A stretch of 43,411 bases of DNA, taken from positions 1-43,411 of the forward strand of contig JAPLRU010000060.1 in the NCBI GenBank assembly GCA_026399025.1, read 5' to 3'. The stretch is from Methylobacter sp. Lineage in GTDB: Bacteria; Pseudomonadota; Gammaproteobacteria; Methylococcales; Methylomonadaceae. Positions 16,051-25,467 of the stretch are shown piece by piece (position 1 is the first letter of the stretch; every line of letters starts with the position of its first letter). The notes beneath the pieces were generated by a model. The model saw nothing but the letters and a program-made list of their open reading frames with translations. It made no database searches and was not told where the DNA came from. The translations under genes were made by a program, and so were the position numbers.

Positions 16051-17124
16051 TTATTGTTCGATCCAGATCAACTCGACGCGACGATTTTCAGACCGGCCTT
16101 CTTCCGTTCCGTTATCGGCAACAGGTTGACCTTCACCGTAGCCTTTGGCGATCAATCTGTTGGTGACGCCTTTCATTTTAAGGTAATCCACCACGGATTG
16201 CGCACGCCGTTGGGATAGCTTCAGATTATAGCTATTGGAACCTTCGCTGCTGGTATGCCCTTGAACTTCAATATCGTTTTTCTGAGGATAAGAAACCAGG
16301 TTGTTCGCGACACCGTCAAGAATTGACTGAGCATTCAAGGTCAGCTCGGCTGAATTATATTTGAAGTGCTGACCTTTAAGAATCAACCTGACCGGACATC
16401 CGGTGTTGTCAACCTTGGTGCCTTGCATGGTTCCGGGGCAGCGATCCAAGCAATCGTTCACACCGTCGGAATCGGCATCCTGGGTTGAACAATCTCTAAC
16501 CGGGGCGACGGCGACAGGCTCGACCGGTCTTTCCACCGGTTTCGGCTTGGCTCCGAACGGAACGACAAAGCCGACATTCACGGTCATATCGTGAAACTCG
16601 TCGGTACCGGGTTGAACCTGAGCATTGAGGTTGTTGCTGTAACGATAGCGCACGTCACTCCGCAGCAAAAAGTTGTCGTGAACTTCGTAGGTAAAGCCTG
16701 CACCCGCTTCGCCGATTACAGTGGCGCCGCAATTAGCGGAAGCGCAAGTATTCATGCCGCCGGCGCCGATCACGGCATAAGGCGAGAATTTATCGCGGAA
16801 TAAATAATACTGTACATCCGCCGTACCGCCGGTCAGGCTCCAGGGACCGTTAACGCCGCCGAAGTCTTCATAAAAACCTTTCATCTCAACGTTGAAATGG
16901 TCATTAATCATCTTGCCGATGCCCATACCGCCACCCCAACCGTCGTCGGCCTTACGGTCTCCGCCGGTTCTGACAAACGAGCCGAACGGAGCTATATACC
17001 AACGAGTATCCTGAACTTTATCGGTATGCCAACGATCATCATTGCTCTGATCGGCGGCCTGTGCCAGCGGTAAAACGCCTGCGATGGTTAATGAAGCAAG
17101 GGTGAGTAAGTTTTTTTTCAGCAT
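16051..17124 (-). CDS. OprF/OmpA-family outer-membrane porin
   Basis: A 357-residue protein. Start chosen at 17124 (MLKKNLLTLASL) because AGGA is 8 bp upstream and a standard signal peptide (cleaved near AQA-A, residue 23) follows; the frame extends 13 codons further. Residues about 30-195 form an eight-strand beta barrel (WYIAPFGSFVRTGG ... VNVGFVVPFG). A Pro-rich linker is followed by a calcium-binding thrombospondin-3-like motif (DADSDGVNDCLDRCPGT) and a C-terminal OmpA peptidoglycan-binding domain (EVQGHTSSEGSNSYNLKLSQRRAQSV, RLIAKGYGEGQP, RRVELIW). It links the outer membrane to peptidoglycan. The palindromic operator B lies about 290 bp upstream and points to this gene. Confidence 0.92.
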   Translation of the reverse strand: MLKKNLLTLASLTIAGVLPLAQAADQSNDDRWHTDKVQDTRWYIAPFGSFVRTGGDRKADDGWGGGMGIGKMINDHFNVEMKGFYEDFGGVNGPWSLTGGTADVQYYLFRDKFSPYAVIGAGGMNTCASANCGATVIGEAGAGFTYEVHDNFLLRSDVRYRYSNNLNAQVQPGTDEFHDMTVNVGFVVPFGAKPKPVERPVEPVAVAPVRDCSTQDADSDGVNDCLDRCPGTMQGTKVDNTGCPVRLILKGQHFKYNSAELTLNAQSILDGVANNLVSYPQKNDIEVQGHTSSEGSNSYNLKLSQRRAQSVVDYLKMKGVTNRLIAKGYGEGQPVADNGTEEGRSENRRVELIWIEQ

Positions 17125-17385
17125 AATATTTTCCTTTCTATGACATTTATATTTACTTTTCATGAGAGCATTCCTTATAAATCAATCCTGTTATTTCATT
17201 CCTCCTGATCAGCAAAATGCTTCATCAGCCAACGCTAAAACGGCAGAAATACCGGCAGGACGGGTGTTAGCCTAGATTCCTCGTTAATCAGGTCAAGTTA
17301 CACATCTTAAACGATGGTTATGTAGCGTTTTCTCTACAGAAAAGCGCTCAAGGTGACCAGTGTTGCTAAAAAATCTCAAACGTAG

Positions 17386-17427
17386 CTTAACCGCAACATT
17401 AGTTTACCGTCTGTACGGTATCACACA
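17386..17427 (-). promoter_or_regulatory. Palindromic operator B plus -10-like box, toward ompA-like gene
   Basis: TGTACGGTATCACACA at 17412-17427 matches TGTNCGNTANCGNACA with one change. On the minus strand it reads TGTGTGATACCGTACAGAC, pointing to the porin. GTTAAG (minus strand, 17386-17391) is a weak -10 candidate at the common spacing. The rest of 17125-17588 is leader and spacer with no other gene seen. Confidence 0.5.
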
Positions 17428-17588
17428 TAACAGTTTTATAGTGCGAAATACTTGATGACTTTTTAAAGTCTGTGCTGTTCATTATATTTTATGTTGTCGC
17501 GATGCCCTGACAGCTCTACCCGCGATAGCTTATCGTTAAGCGCAGGCAGTATAAAAATAATTTATTTACTATGAAGATAGGCGGAGTT

Positions 17589-17813
17589 CTAGGTCTTTTT
17601 GTTACTCATCAGCAGAATCCCCCAACCGACCACCATAACGCTTACGCTGACCCAGATCGGAACGTAAACGGTACGCGTGTCTTTAATCGACAGCTCGAAG
17701 GAGCCGGACTTGTCGGCGCGATGTGTTTCCCTGGTATAGTTAAAACCGCCGTACACCAGCCCCAATAGGCCGACTATAATCAATGCGCTTGCAATAATTC
17801 TGACTGCACTCAT
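17589..17813 (-). CDS. Small two-helix membrane protein (DUF3185-like)
   Basis: A 74-residue protein using the ATG at 17813, which has GGAGAG about 10 bp upstream; the frame extends 31 codons more but that part is highly basic and not membrane-like. It has two hydrophobic segments: residues 5-24 (IIASALIIVGLLGLVYGGFN) and about 51-69 (WVSVSVMVVGWGILLM), joined by a polar loop TRETHRADKSGSFELSIKDTR. This layout resembles DUF3185-type small membrane proteins. It may be transcribed with the lmo0937-like gene 306 bp upstream. Function is unknown. Confidence 0.65.
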   Translation of the reverse strand: MSAVRIIASALIIVGLLGLVYGGFNYTRETHRADKSGSFELSIKDTRTVYVPIWVSVSVMVVGWGILLMSNKKT

Positions 17814-18119
17814 GTGTGGCGCTCTCCGATATAAATAATGCCTGATAAAGACCGCCCTGATGCGGCGCGTCCTAATATATTCGGCATAAGCCGGAAACCG
17901 AACCACCGCTTCATCTTTGCCCCCGTAAGCATCATTCCGTCAGGCGCGGAATTATCTGAAAAAGGCGTTCAACCATGCTTTCGACTAAACATCGCATCGC
18001 CCAACAAACTGATAGCGGCATCCCATGATTTCAAGCTATCGATTTAAGTTAAAGGCATGTCGTTGTTTACCGGACCGCTTCGGGATCATGCCGCCTTACA
18101 GGAACGCCGTTCGGTGCCG
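17814..18119. other. Spacer between two small membrane genes
   Basis: 306 bp on the minus-strand side between the lmo0937-like and DUF3185-like genes. I see no gene, operator or terminator. Frames at 17838-18047 (+) have no features. Confidence 0.4.
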
Positions 18120-18269
18120 CTACAAGACGCGCCGCCCTTGAATGACGCGCAACAGGATAACGATAATGGCAACAACCAAAAGAATATGGATAAATCCGCC
18201 CAATGTGTACGAGGAGACCAAACCCATTATCCAGAGAATAATTAACAAGATAGCTAGTGTTTCAAGCAT
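18120..18269 (-). CDS. lmo0937-family small membrane protein
   Basis: A 49-residue protein missed by ordinary length cut-offs. It starts MLETLAILLIILWIMGLVSS, has the conserved YTLGGFIHILLVVAIIVILL and ends RVIQGRRVL, the pattern of the lmo0937-type two-helix membrane peptides found near general-stress genes. GGAG lies 8 bp before the ATG (minus strand). Operator C is about 300 bp upstream. Its function is unknown, but this family and DUF3309 recur with BON and OmpA proteins in stress regulons; that association is from general knowledge, not shown here. Confidence 0.8.
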   Translation of the reverse strand: MLETLAILLIILWIMGLVSSYTLGGFIHILLVVAIIVILLRVIQGRRVL

Positions 18270-18542
18270 GTGTGCTTCTCCGTAAGAGGCCGTCGATTGA
18301 CAGCGCTATAAACCACAGATAAACATACAAAGCATGACCGAAGATTTAAATTGTCGGCCGCCGATAAACCGGCGCGCCTTAATGTTTATCGCCTGTATAA
18401 AAGGTATTTAAAGACATCTCTTATTTTGCCGCCGCGCAGTTGTCCGAACCCGATCGGCATTTTTGAATAGCTCTTGCTGCTTTCATGTCTGTATCGTCCC
18501 GTCACTATAAGCAGAGCGAAGAATAATGTTTTCAGCGTATCA

Positions 18543-18586
18543 ACAATACATGTAAAAATCGAATACAGTCGGTACGCTAGCGCACA
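18543..18586 (-). promoter_or_regulatory. Palindromic operator C plus -10-like box, toward lmo0937-like gene
   Basis: GGTACGCTAGCGCACA at 18571-18586 has one mismatch to TGTNCGNTANCGNACA. On the minus strand it reads TGTGCGCTAGCGTACC followed by GAC. TATTGT (minus strand, 18543-18548) fits a -10 box. No gene is supported in the rest of 18270-18766; plus-strand frames there lack features. Confidence 0.5.
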
Positions 18587-18766
18587 TAGATTGCGGGGTA
18601 AGTATGCTTGGAATCAAGTACTTGGGCCGGTGTTTTCCAGGCTGTATACAACGCAGGCAATGGATTGCAGCTTTTTATCGGTCTTCGGGAAAAACACAAA
18701 AAACTGCAATCGCGGCCATTTTCAATAGCGTGCGTAATGAACCACTAACTGCCGATATACGGCTGC

Positions 18767-19654
18767 TTAAGATTGAAGCCCTTCTTTCAGTAAGCGTTGC
18801 AAATATTGACCATAGCCGTTTTTAGAAAGCTGTTGCGCCAGTTTTTCCAGTTGTTCGGCATTGATGAAGCCTTTCCGATAGGCGATTTCTTCAGGGCAAG
18901 CCACCTTCAAGCCTTGGCGATGCTCGATGGTTTCGATGAAATTACTGGCTTCGATCAGGCTCTCATGGGTGCCGGTATCAAGCCAAGCATAGCCGCGTCC
19001 CATGATTTCCACATTAAGTTGATCGCGTCCAAGATAAATTCGGTTCAGATCGGTAATCTCCAACTCGCCCCGAACAGAGGGCTTTAGATTGGCCGCGATA
19101 TCTACGACCTGATTATCATAGAAATACAACCCGGTGACGGCATAGTTACTCTTGGGATTTACCGGTTTTTCTTCCAGGCTGGTGGCCCGGCCTTGCGCAT
19201 CGAAAGCCACTACGCCGTAGCGCTGGGGGTCTTGAACATGGTAAGCGAACACGGTAGCGCCTTGATCGCGTAGCGTGGCTTGCTCAAGCTGAATATGCAG
19301 GTCATGACCATAAAAAATATTGTCGCCCAGCACCAAGGCGCTTGGCGCATTGCCGATAAAATCTTTGCCGATAATGAAAGCTTGGGCGAGGCCGTCCGGG
19401 CTCGGTTGCACGGCATAGTGCAAGTTCAGGCCCCAGTCGCTGCCGTCGCCGAGCAGTTGCTCAAAGCGTGGCGTATCTTGCGGCGTGGAAATGATGAGGA
19501 TGTCTCGAATACCCGCCAGCATCAGGGCGCTGAGCGGGTAGTAAATCATCGGTTTGTCATAAATGGGCAGCAGTTGTTTGGAAACCACTTTAGTCACGGG
19601 ATAAAGCCGAGTGCCGGAGCCGCCGGCGAGGATGATGCCTTTGCGTTGAGTCAT
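18767..19654 (-). CDS. rfbA: Glucose-1-phosphate thymidylyltransferase
   Basis: A 295-residue nucleotidyltransferase that makes dTDP-glucose from dTTP and glucose 1-phosphate, first step of dTDP-L-rhamnose synthesis. It shows the nucleotide-binding loop [14 protein letters not shown] at the N-terminus, [17 protein letters not shown], the metal-binding [10 protein letters not shown] and [11 protein letters not shown]. Length equals that of RmlA/RfbA (about 290). It is the last gene of rfbB-rfbD-rfbA, starting 2 bp after the rfbD stop. All three are on the minus strand. Confidence 0.95.
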   Translation of the reverse strand: MTQRKGIILAGGSGTRLYPVTKVVSKQLLPIYDKPMIYYPLSALMLAGIRDILIISTPQDTPRFEQLLGDGSDWGLNLHYAVQPSPDGLAQAFIIGKDFIGNAPSALVLGDNIFYGHDLHIQLEQATLRDQGATVFAYHVQDPQRYGVVAFDAQGRATSLEEKPVNPKSNYAVTGLYFYDNQVVDIAANLKPSVRGELEITDLNRIYLGRDQLNVEIMGRGYAWLDTGTHESLIEASNFIETIEHRQGLKVACPEEIAYRKGFINAEQLEKLAQQLSKNGYGQYLQRLLKEGLQS

Positions 19655-19656
19655 GA

Positions 19657-20553
19657 TTATTTCTCGAGAATTTCGGTCAGCATGCGGGTAACGCCGCTTT
19701 GCCAGTGGGGTAAGGTCAACCCGAAGGTATCTTGCAATTTACCGGTGTCCAGGCGCGAGTTTTTAGGGCGCGGGGCGGGCAAAGGAAATGCGCTGGTCGG
19801 TATGGGGCGAATCGCATCCGGCTCAACCTTAATATCGATACCGGCTTGGCGCGCAAAATCGATAACAAAACCGGCGTAGCCATGCCACGAGGTATAACCG
19901 TCGGCGACCAGATGATACAGCCCGCTGACTTCGGGATGCAGCCGAGCCGAGCGGATAGCCTGGGCAGTGACGTCCGCCAATAGCTCAGCACCGGTAGGCG
20001 CGCCGATTTGATCGTCAATAACGGAAAGGCTGTCGCGCTCCCTCGCCAACCGCAGCATGGTTTTGGCAAAATTATTGCCGCGCGCGGCGTAAACCCAGCT
20101 GGTGCGAAAAATAAGATGTTGGCAGCCGGTCGCGCAAATAGCTTGCTCGCCTTCCAGTTTAGTTTGTCCGTAAACGCTCAATGGCGCGACGGCGTCGGTT
20201 TCCAGCCAAGGCTTATCGCCGCTGCCGTCAAACACATAGTCCGTGGAGTAATGAATGAGCCAAGCGCCGCTACGCTTGGCTTCTTGGGCCAGAACGCCGG
20301 GAGTCACTGCATTAACGGCGCGAGATAGTTCAGCTTCGCTTTCGGCTTTGTCGACCGCGGTATAAGCGGCGGCATTGACAATAATATCCGGAGCGACGGC
20401 GCGAACGGTTTCAGCGATACCTTCCGGCTTGGCGAAATCGCCGCATAAGGTTTGACTGTCAGTACCCAGCGCCACCACTTCGCCCAACGGCGCAAGGCTG
20501 CGTTGCAACTCCCAGCCGACTTGGCCGCCTTTGCCGAACAGAAGGATTTTCAT
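19657..20553 (-). CDS. rfbD: dTDP-4-dehydrorhamnose reductase
   Basis: A 298-residue short-chain dehydrogenase-type enzyme for the last step of dTDP-L-rhamnose synthesis. The start at 20553 ([17 protein letters not shown]) is taken because it overlaps the rfbB stop by ATGA and gives the expected glycine-rich NAD(P)H loop GKGGQVG at residues 8-14. The longer frame from 20643 lies inside rfb[10 protein letters not shown] and the YGQTKLEGE catalytic Tyr/Lys pair are visible, followed by FRTSWVY. Translationally coupled to rfbB. Confidence 0.95.
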   Translation of the reverse strand: MKILLFGKGGQVGWELQRSLAPLGEVVALGTDSQTLCGDFAKPEGIAETVRAVAPDIIVNAAAYTAVDKAESEAELSRAVNAVTPGVLAQEAKRSGAWLIHYSTDYVFDGSGDKPWLETDAVAPLSVYGQTKLEGEQAICATGCQHLIFRTSWVYAARGNNFAKTMLRLARERDSLSVIDDQIGAPTGAELLADVTAQAIRSARLHPEVSGLYHLVADGYTSWHGYAGFVIDFARQAGIDIKVEPDAIRPIPTSAFPLPAPRPKNSRLDTGKLQDTFGLTLPHWQSGVTRMLTEILEK

Positions 20554-21617
20554 AGCGCGCGCCCTGTATAGTTCTTTTCCACCCATTCGCGGTAGCTGCC
20601 GGACTGAACGTCGGCGACCCACTCCCGGTTTTGCAAATACCATTGAACGGTTTTACGAATACCGCTATCGAAGGTTTCGGCGGGCTTCCAGCCGAGTTCG
20701 CGTTCTATTTTGCCGGCATCGATGGCATAGCGGCGGTCATGGCCGGGACGGTCGGTAACGTAGGTGATTTGTTCGCGATAGCTCTTGTTGTCGCTACGGG
20801 CGCAAAGTTCGTCGAGCAAGGCGCAAACCGTATGGACGATGTCAATGTTAGGTTTTTCGTTCCAACCGCCGACATTGTAAATCTCGCCGGGTTTACCGGC
20901 TTCCAGTACCCGGCGAATAGCGCTGCAATGGTCTTTTACGTAGAGCCAGTCCCGGACTTGCTGCCCGTCGCCATAGACCGGCAGAGACTTACCGGCGAGC
21001 GCATTAACGATCATTAACGGAATCAATTTTTCCGGGAAATGATACGGGCCGTAGTTGTTGGAGCAATTAGTGGTCAGTACCGGCACTCCATAAGTATGAT
21101 GATAGGCGCGCACCAAATGGTCGCTGGCCGCTTTGCTCGCCGAGTAGGGGCTGTTGGGTTCGTAGCGGTGCGTTTCAGTAAAGGCCGGAGCGTCTTTACC
21201 GAGGGATCCGTAAACCTCATCGGTGGAAACATGCAGAAAACGAAAGTTTTGCTTGGCGTCGTCTTGCAGGTTATGCCAATACGCGCGCACCGCTTCCAAC
21301 ATGCGGAAGGTACCGACGATATTAGTCTGGATAAAATCTTCCGGGCCGTGAATGGAGCGGTCCACGTGACTTTCGGCCGCGAAATTGACAATGGCGCGCG
21401 GCCGGTACCGAGCGAGTAAGTCGCTGACCAAAGCGAAATCGCCAATATCGCCGTGAACAAAAATGTGCCGTTCATCCCCGGCCAGCGAGGCGAGGTTCCG
21501 GCGATTGCCTGCGTAAGTCAGTGCATCAAGGTTGATGACTGTTTCCCCTCCTTGTTCCAACCAGTCCAATACAAAATTCGCGCCGATAAAGCCGGCGCCG
21601 CCTGTGACTAAAATCAT
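20550..21617 (-). CDS. rfbB: dTDP-glucose 4,6-dehydratase
   Basis: A 355-residue extended SDR enzyme converting dTDP-glucose to dTDP-4-keto-6-deoxyglucose. The NAD loop GGAGFIG is at residues 6-12, the active-site STDEVYG and [10 protein letters not shown] (Tyr/Lys) are present, as are [15 protein letters not shown] and WLYVKDH. It is the first gene of the operon, with an 866-bp empty region upstream. rfbC (3,5-epimerase), needed between RfbB and RfbD, is not in this group and must be elsewhere if rhamnose is made. Confidence 0.95.
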   Translation of the reverse strand: MILVTGGAGFIGANFVLDWLEQGGETVINLDALTYAGNRRNLASLAGDERHIFVHGDIGDFALVSDLLARYRPRAIVNFAAESHVDRSIHGPEDFIQTNIVGTFRMLEAVRAYWHNLQDDAKQNFRFLHVSTDEVYGSLGKDAPAFTETHRYEPNSPYSASKAASDHLVRAYHHTYGVPVLTTNCSNNYGPYHFPEKLIPLMIVNALAGKSLPVYGDGQQVRDWLYVKDHCSAIRRVLEAGKPGEIYNVGGWNEKPNIDIVHTVCALLDELCARSDNKSYREQITYVTDRPGHDRRYAIDAGKIERELGWKPAETFDSGIRKTVQWYLQNREWVADVQSGSYREWVEKNYTGRAL

Positions 21618-22483
21618 TTAAATATGCCAAATACTTGATTTCTCTGCAACAACATCGATGGCCGATCAATTCGCTCTACTGTATTTAATACGACAGAGAA
21701 CAAAATTTTCGGATAACTTTATTTGCCGAGCGCGCTTTTGCGCCTTGTTGAATAAAGGCCGTTCAGTCTGTTAACGATGATGTATGCAAAAGCGCAACAC
21801 CGGTAACAAACCGTTTGACCGGGAAATACTGCTAATTCTTCACTGTTATTAGATCAAGGTGTTTAAAGAGAGTGGAAACGCATTGTCAGCGTCGAAAGTG
21901 CAAATTAGCAAATTCCGCTTAACCAAAATTTAAGAAGCATGACTCAAAAAACCCGCATTCTCAAAAAATAAAATCTTATTTAAAAATGACAACTTGTACG
22001 GCTCACTTATAAGGCGGATGCTTTATAGAAAATACTTTTCGAAACGCAACATGATGAATATAAATTATTTTTAAAAAAGAGGGCGGCCGGTTTATTCCGC
22101 GATTTTTTAACGCAGCCTTACAAAATCATTGTACCGTATCCGAACAGAGGCGTACAAGGTAAGGGCGCACGCCGCGCTACGTCTTCACTCAGGTCTGACC
22201 GGGCTTGAACGGCTTTGTCTATAACGACGAGCGCTCCGGCATGGGAACGATAGCGGGCCTTCTCCAGACTTTGCGTCGCTATATCAATTGCGGACGCTAT
22301 AACAGCATGGAGACGAGCGGATTCCGCTCTTCAGAGCAAAGAACGGCCCACGATTTACCTAAAAATTCCATCCATTTGTACTTTGCAGCAGTAAAGGGGA
22401 GGTATATAGTTGACCTTTAAAACCCTCTCATAAATCGGAAAAATATACATTTTATATCTATCCCCCAACCTTTTGGACACGCC
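21618..22483. other. Long intergenic region with a decayed repeat copy
   Basis: 866 bp without a supported gene. It should hold the promoters of rfbB (-) and of the membrane protein at 22484 (+). Near 22232-22306 (GGGAACGATAGCGG, then GACTTTGCGTCGCTATAT, then GGACGCTATAAC) it is a degenerate inverted match of the flank and end of the palindromic element at 25023-25179. A frame at 22205-22420 covers this repeat and is not a gene. A sequence near 22131-22148 resembles the shared operator but has an extra base in the centre. Confidence 0.5.
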
Positions 22484-23116
22484 ATGCTCTCAATTCCAAG
22501 CCAAGTCATCGACCAAATACTCATTCCGTCCTTATTAAGATTTTTGTTCATAGGCGGCTGTTTTTCTTTCCTTGTCGGTATCGGATTGATTTTTCATAAC
22601 GAACGCATGTTTCGGATTTTCGAAAAAATGAACCGCTGGGTCAGCAGCCGCCGCGCTACCCGCCTACTTGAGATTCCACGCGACTGCTGGCCGTTGATGT
22701 TGCGTTATCGGTATGTACTGTCGGCTTTCATTACGCTCGGTGCGGCCTATGCGACATTCGGCTTGATCACTCAAGTCGATGTAGAAGCTGTCGTTCACGG
22801 TATCGGCAGCTCACCGCACCTACCTACCCCCTATATTTCCTGGATTTTAACCAGCATAAAATGGTTTTTGTTGCTGGGCTGCGTGGTAGGTATTCCGGTT
22901 GGGCTGATGCTGGGGTTCTTTATCGCTCCCTTGTCGAAAATAGAAAAGCTTTCCGGCACCTGGATTTCAACACGCAACAATGTCTTGGGCAAAAAAGCCG
23001 ATGTCTTGCATGCCGGGTTCGATAATCTGGTGACGTCCTACCCCAAAACGGCCGGTTGGATTGTTTCTATCATGTCTATGGTTGAAATTAGTCTGGTCGG
23101 GATGCAGATGTACTGA
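22484..23116 (+). CDS. Uncharacterised inner-membrane protein
   Basis: A 210-residue protein with about three to four hydrophobic segments: LLRFLFIGGCFSFLVGIGLIF (about 18-38), YVLSAFITLGAAYATFGLI (about 77-95), WFLLLGCVVGIPVGLMLGFFIA (about 127-148) and a weaker C-terminal one (AGWIVSIMSMVEISLVG). Between the first two is a basic loop with arginines (NRWVSSRRATRLLEIPRD). I do not recognise the family. It stands alone and is followed by a terminator. The ATG has only a weak upstream GGA. Confidence 0.6.
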   Translation: MLSIPSQVIDQILIPSLLRFLFIGGCFSFLVGIGLIFHNERMFRIFEKMNRWVSSRRATRLLEIPRDCWPLMLRYRYVLSAFITLGAAYATFGLITQVDVEAVVHGIGSSPHLPTPYISWILTSIKWFLLLGCVVGIPVGLMLGFFIAPLSKIEKLSGTWISTRNNVLGKKADVLHAGFDNLVTSYPKTAGWIVSIMSMVEISLVGMQMY

Positions 23117-23185
23117 GAACAACTCTCCCCTATCGATGAACGCCTGATTATCGCAGGGCGGTCTCAGCCCGAATCAAAGCGGACA

Positions 23186-23218
23186 AGGCGGCTTATTATT
23201 CCGCCTATCACCTTTTTT
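23186..23218 (+). terminator. Rho-independent terminator
   Basis: AGGCGG (23186-23191) and CCGCCT (23201-23206) with a 9-nt loop, then a T-run at 23213-23218. It follows the membrane protein gene by 70 bp. Confidence 0.7.
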
Positions 23219-23249
23219 AGAGTAGCCGAACATCATTCCGGCTACTCTA
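23218..23249. other. Perfect hairpin abutting operator E
   Basis: TAGAGTAGCCG (23218-23228) pairs with CGGCTACTCTA (23239-23249) over a 10-nt loop. The right arm ends at the base before operator E. It could be a second terminator stem insulating the promoter, or part of regulation. Confidence 0.6.
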
Positions 23250-23291
23250 TGTTCGTTAACGCACAGACGCTGCCTGATGTTGCGGTATAAA
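23250..23291 (+). promoter_or_regulatory. Palindromic operator E plus -10 box, upstream of radical SAM gene
   Basis: TGTTCGTTAACGCACA at 23250-23265 is a full match to TGTNCGNTANCGNACA and is followed by GAC. TATAAA at 23286-23291 is a good -10 box, starting 28-29 bp after the dyad centre, which puts the operator near -40. This is the clearest promoter of the seven. Confidence 0.65.
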
Positions 23292-23430
23292 TTCATAACA
23301 GCTCAGCTTTCCCGCGTTTGCGGACCGTCCCTAAGCCATTCACTAACCCAAGGCGAGACTACGCTTTTTTTTTCGGAACGATATAAATACAAACGGAATG
23401 TCACTCTCCTTATCACTGCGAGATATTCAT

Positions 23431-24852
23431 ATGACCGAAACCCGCCGTATTCATCTGATCAATCCGAAAGCAGATACCTTTGCGACCCGGCCTTTATTCT
23501 TCGGTAAGGCGCTTTATTCGCCGGTCGCCGGGCTACTCGCCGTAGCTGCGCTGATCCCCGAAGACGACTACGAAATTATCCTGACCGACGAGAACATCGA
23601 GCCTATCGATTTCGACTTAAAGGTCGACATGGTCGGCATTTCATCAATGACTTCTTACGTAAACCGAGGCTATGAGATCGCCGATAAGTTCCGGGCTCGC
23701 GGCGTCCCCGTGATCATGGGCGGCGTTCACGTCAGCTATTTGCCGCACGAAGCGCTTAAACATGCCGATGCGGTGCTGGTCGGAGAAGCCGAGCTGATTA
23801 TGGCTAAAGTCCTCGACGATTTGCAGCAGGGTCAATTGAACGGTATTTACAAGGCCGAAAGCCTGCATTCGATGATCGGTATGCCGATGCCGCGGCAAAA
23901 ATTATTGAAGAGCAACCGCTACATCAATAAAGGTTTCGTCCAAACCTCGCGCGGTTGCCATCACGGCTGCACCTTTTGCGCCGAACCCACCATGTACGGG
24001 CTGCGCTTTCGCTACCGACCTATCGAAGACCTGATTGCCGAGATAGAGCATATCGAAGAGCGAGTGATCCTGCTCAACGACGCTGATTTTTTCGGTACCC
24101 CGAAGCGCGCGATGGAGGTCATGAAGGCCTTCAAAGGACGCGGTTTGAAATGGCAGGCGGCGGTGAACAGCCGTGACGCCAACGATGACCGCCTGCTGGA
24201 GTTGGCCGCCGAAAGCGGGTGTTTTATGCTGTCCATCGGTTTCGAGTCGATCTCGAAGCAAACCCTGCGTAATGTGCATAAGTGCCAGAACGATCCCGAA
24301 TCCTACCGCGAACTGGTCGAAAAACTGCACCGCTACGGCATCATGGTGCTCGGCCTGTTCATGTTCGGTTTTGAAGGCGATGAGCCGACCGTGTTCGACG
24401 AAACCTTGAAGTTCAACATCGACGCCAAGTTCGACATGTGCGGTTATTCGCTATTGACGCCGTATCCGGGCACGATCAATTGGTTTGAGATGATGCGCCG
24501 CAAGCAGATCGTTTCTTTCGATTGGGATAAATACGACCAATCCCATATCGTCTTTAAACCGTCGGGCTTATCGGCCGATCAGTTTTACCGCGGTTATCTG
24601 GATACCTATGACGGCTTTTACGCCCTGCCTTCGATGTTGCAGCGTTTTCCGTGGGACGGCTCCCGCAACCGGACTAACTGGAGCATCTACAATGCCTTCT
24701 TCCGCAAAGGCGGCGTAGTGACTCGCGACCCCGAACAATTGATTGCAAAGCCGACGCCTGAACCCGAGTTCGCGGCCATGCCGCCGCTGATGCCGCAAAA
24801 AGCCGCGTGGCGGGAATTGGTGATGGGCGCGACGACGGATACAGGGGCATAG
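23431..24852 (+). CDS. B12-binding-type radical SAM protein
   Basis: A 473-residue protein from ATG 23431 (MTETRRIHLINP), preferred over ATG 23398 because the latter adds a non-conserved MSLSLSLRDIH. An N-terminal cobalamin-binding-like domain (about 1-150; GLLAVAALIPEDDYEIILTDEN, DMVGISSMT, VIMGGVHVSYLPHEAL, ADAVLVGEAE) is followed by the radical SAM core with CHHGCTFC (CxxxCxxC, first Cys at residue 176), FSI-type strands and MVLGLFMFGFEGD. The B12-radical SAM class includes hopanoid methylases HpnP and HpnR. With squalene-hopene cyclase 1 kb downstream a hopanoid-modifying role is possible, but I cannot assign it to HpnP or HpnR by sequence. Operator E and a TATAAA box lie upstream. Confidence 0.83.
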   Translation: MTETRRIHLINPKADTFATRPLFFGKALYSPVAGLLAVAALIPEDDYEIILTDENIEPIDFDLKVDMVGISSMTSYVNRGYEIADKFRARGVPVIMGGVHVSYLPHEALKHADAVLVGEAELIMAKVLDDLQQGQLNGIYKAESLHSMIGMPMPRQKLLKSNRYINKGFVQTSRGCHHGCTFCAEPTMYGLRFRYRPIEDLIAEIEHIEERVILLNDADFFGTPKRAMEVMKAFKGRGLKWQAAVNSRDANDDRLLELAAESGCFMLSIGFESISKQTLRNVHKCQNDPESYRELVEKLHRYGIMVLGLFMFGFEGDEPTVFDETLKFNIDAKFDMCGYSLLTPYPGTINWFEMMRRKQIVSFDWDKYDQSHIVFKPSGLSADQFYRGYLDTYDGFYALPSMLQRFPWDGSRNRTNWSIYNAFFRKGGVVTRDPEQLIAKPTPEPEFAAMPPLMPQKAAWRELVMGATTDTGA

Positions 24853-24914
24853 CCGCTTATGAAGCTTACCGGAAAACGACATTTTCCGGTTACCGCGCTA
24901 TAACAATGAGCCTA

Positions 24915-24955
24915 GGTTCTTTAGCGTACAGACTTTATTCAATCCGATCGATAAA
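24915..24955 (+). promoter_or_regulatory. Palindromic operator G (degenerate) plus -10-like box
   Basis: GGTTCTTTAGCGTACA at 24915-24930, followed by GAC, keeps the right half-site and the central TTAG but has two changes in the left half. GATAAA at 24950-24955 is a -10 candidate at the common spacing. The next gene on this strand is the DUF3309 peptide at 25468, beyond an inserted repeat. Confidence 0.4.
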
Positions 24956-25076
24956 CTGTTTTTATAGCATTAGGCGGATCGCAAAAATAAAGCATAAAGA
25001 CAATGGAATGCAGAGGGCGCAGATAATTATAGAGTCCGGAATTAATATAGCGACGCAAAGTCCGTATGGACTCGCT

Positions 25077-25179
25077 ATCGTTCCCACGCTCCGGCGTGGG
25101 AATGCAGTCAGGGACTCTCCTGCGTCCCGTACCGCTAGAGCGGTACTGCGTCATTCCCACGCCGGAGCGGGGGAACGAT
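25077..25179. repeat. Multi-hairpin GC-rich repeat (uninterrupted copy)
   Basis: ATCGTTCCCACGCTCC ... GGGGGAACGAT. It folds into successive hairpins: CCCACGCTCCGGCGTGGG, GGGACTCTCCTGCGTCCC, ACCGCTAGAGCGGT and a terminal CCCACGCCGGAGCGGGGG. The flanks (24960-25076 and 25230-25300: TAGAGTCCGG, GGGCTCTATAACTATCTGCGC) also recur at 22.2, 37.1 and 3.8 kb. Two other copies (36854, 43124) are split by a MITE. The rest of the 24853-25467 gap is these flanks and the DUF3309 leader. Confidence 0.8.
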
Positions 25180-25467
25180 GTCGCAATGTTTGCGGAACAG
25201 CGTCATCCCGGCAATCCCTGCCGGGATGACGGGGAGTGGGAACAATGTTGCTTTACCAACTTCGGGCTCTATAACTATCTGCGCCATCTGCGTTCTATTT
25301 TTGATGGATTCACCGTGTGATTTATTGCGAATTGCCTAAATTTATGGATACCGAGTTTTTTGATTATTTCGTGGCCGTGTCGTTGATTGTCGGGGTATTC
25401 GCTTAGCTGAGGCGGAATTTCAGGATCAAAAAGCCACGCCGTTACTTATCCGATTAGGAGAACAACC

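Noticed and set aside
22131-22148. Eighth copy of the palindromic operator (TGTACCGTATCCGAACA)
   Set aside because: The half-sites are one base too far apart and no -10-like box follows at the shared spacing.
22205-22420. 71-codon frame in the 866-bp intergenic region
   Set aside because: It runs through a degenerate copy of the palindromic repeat and its flank.
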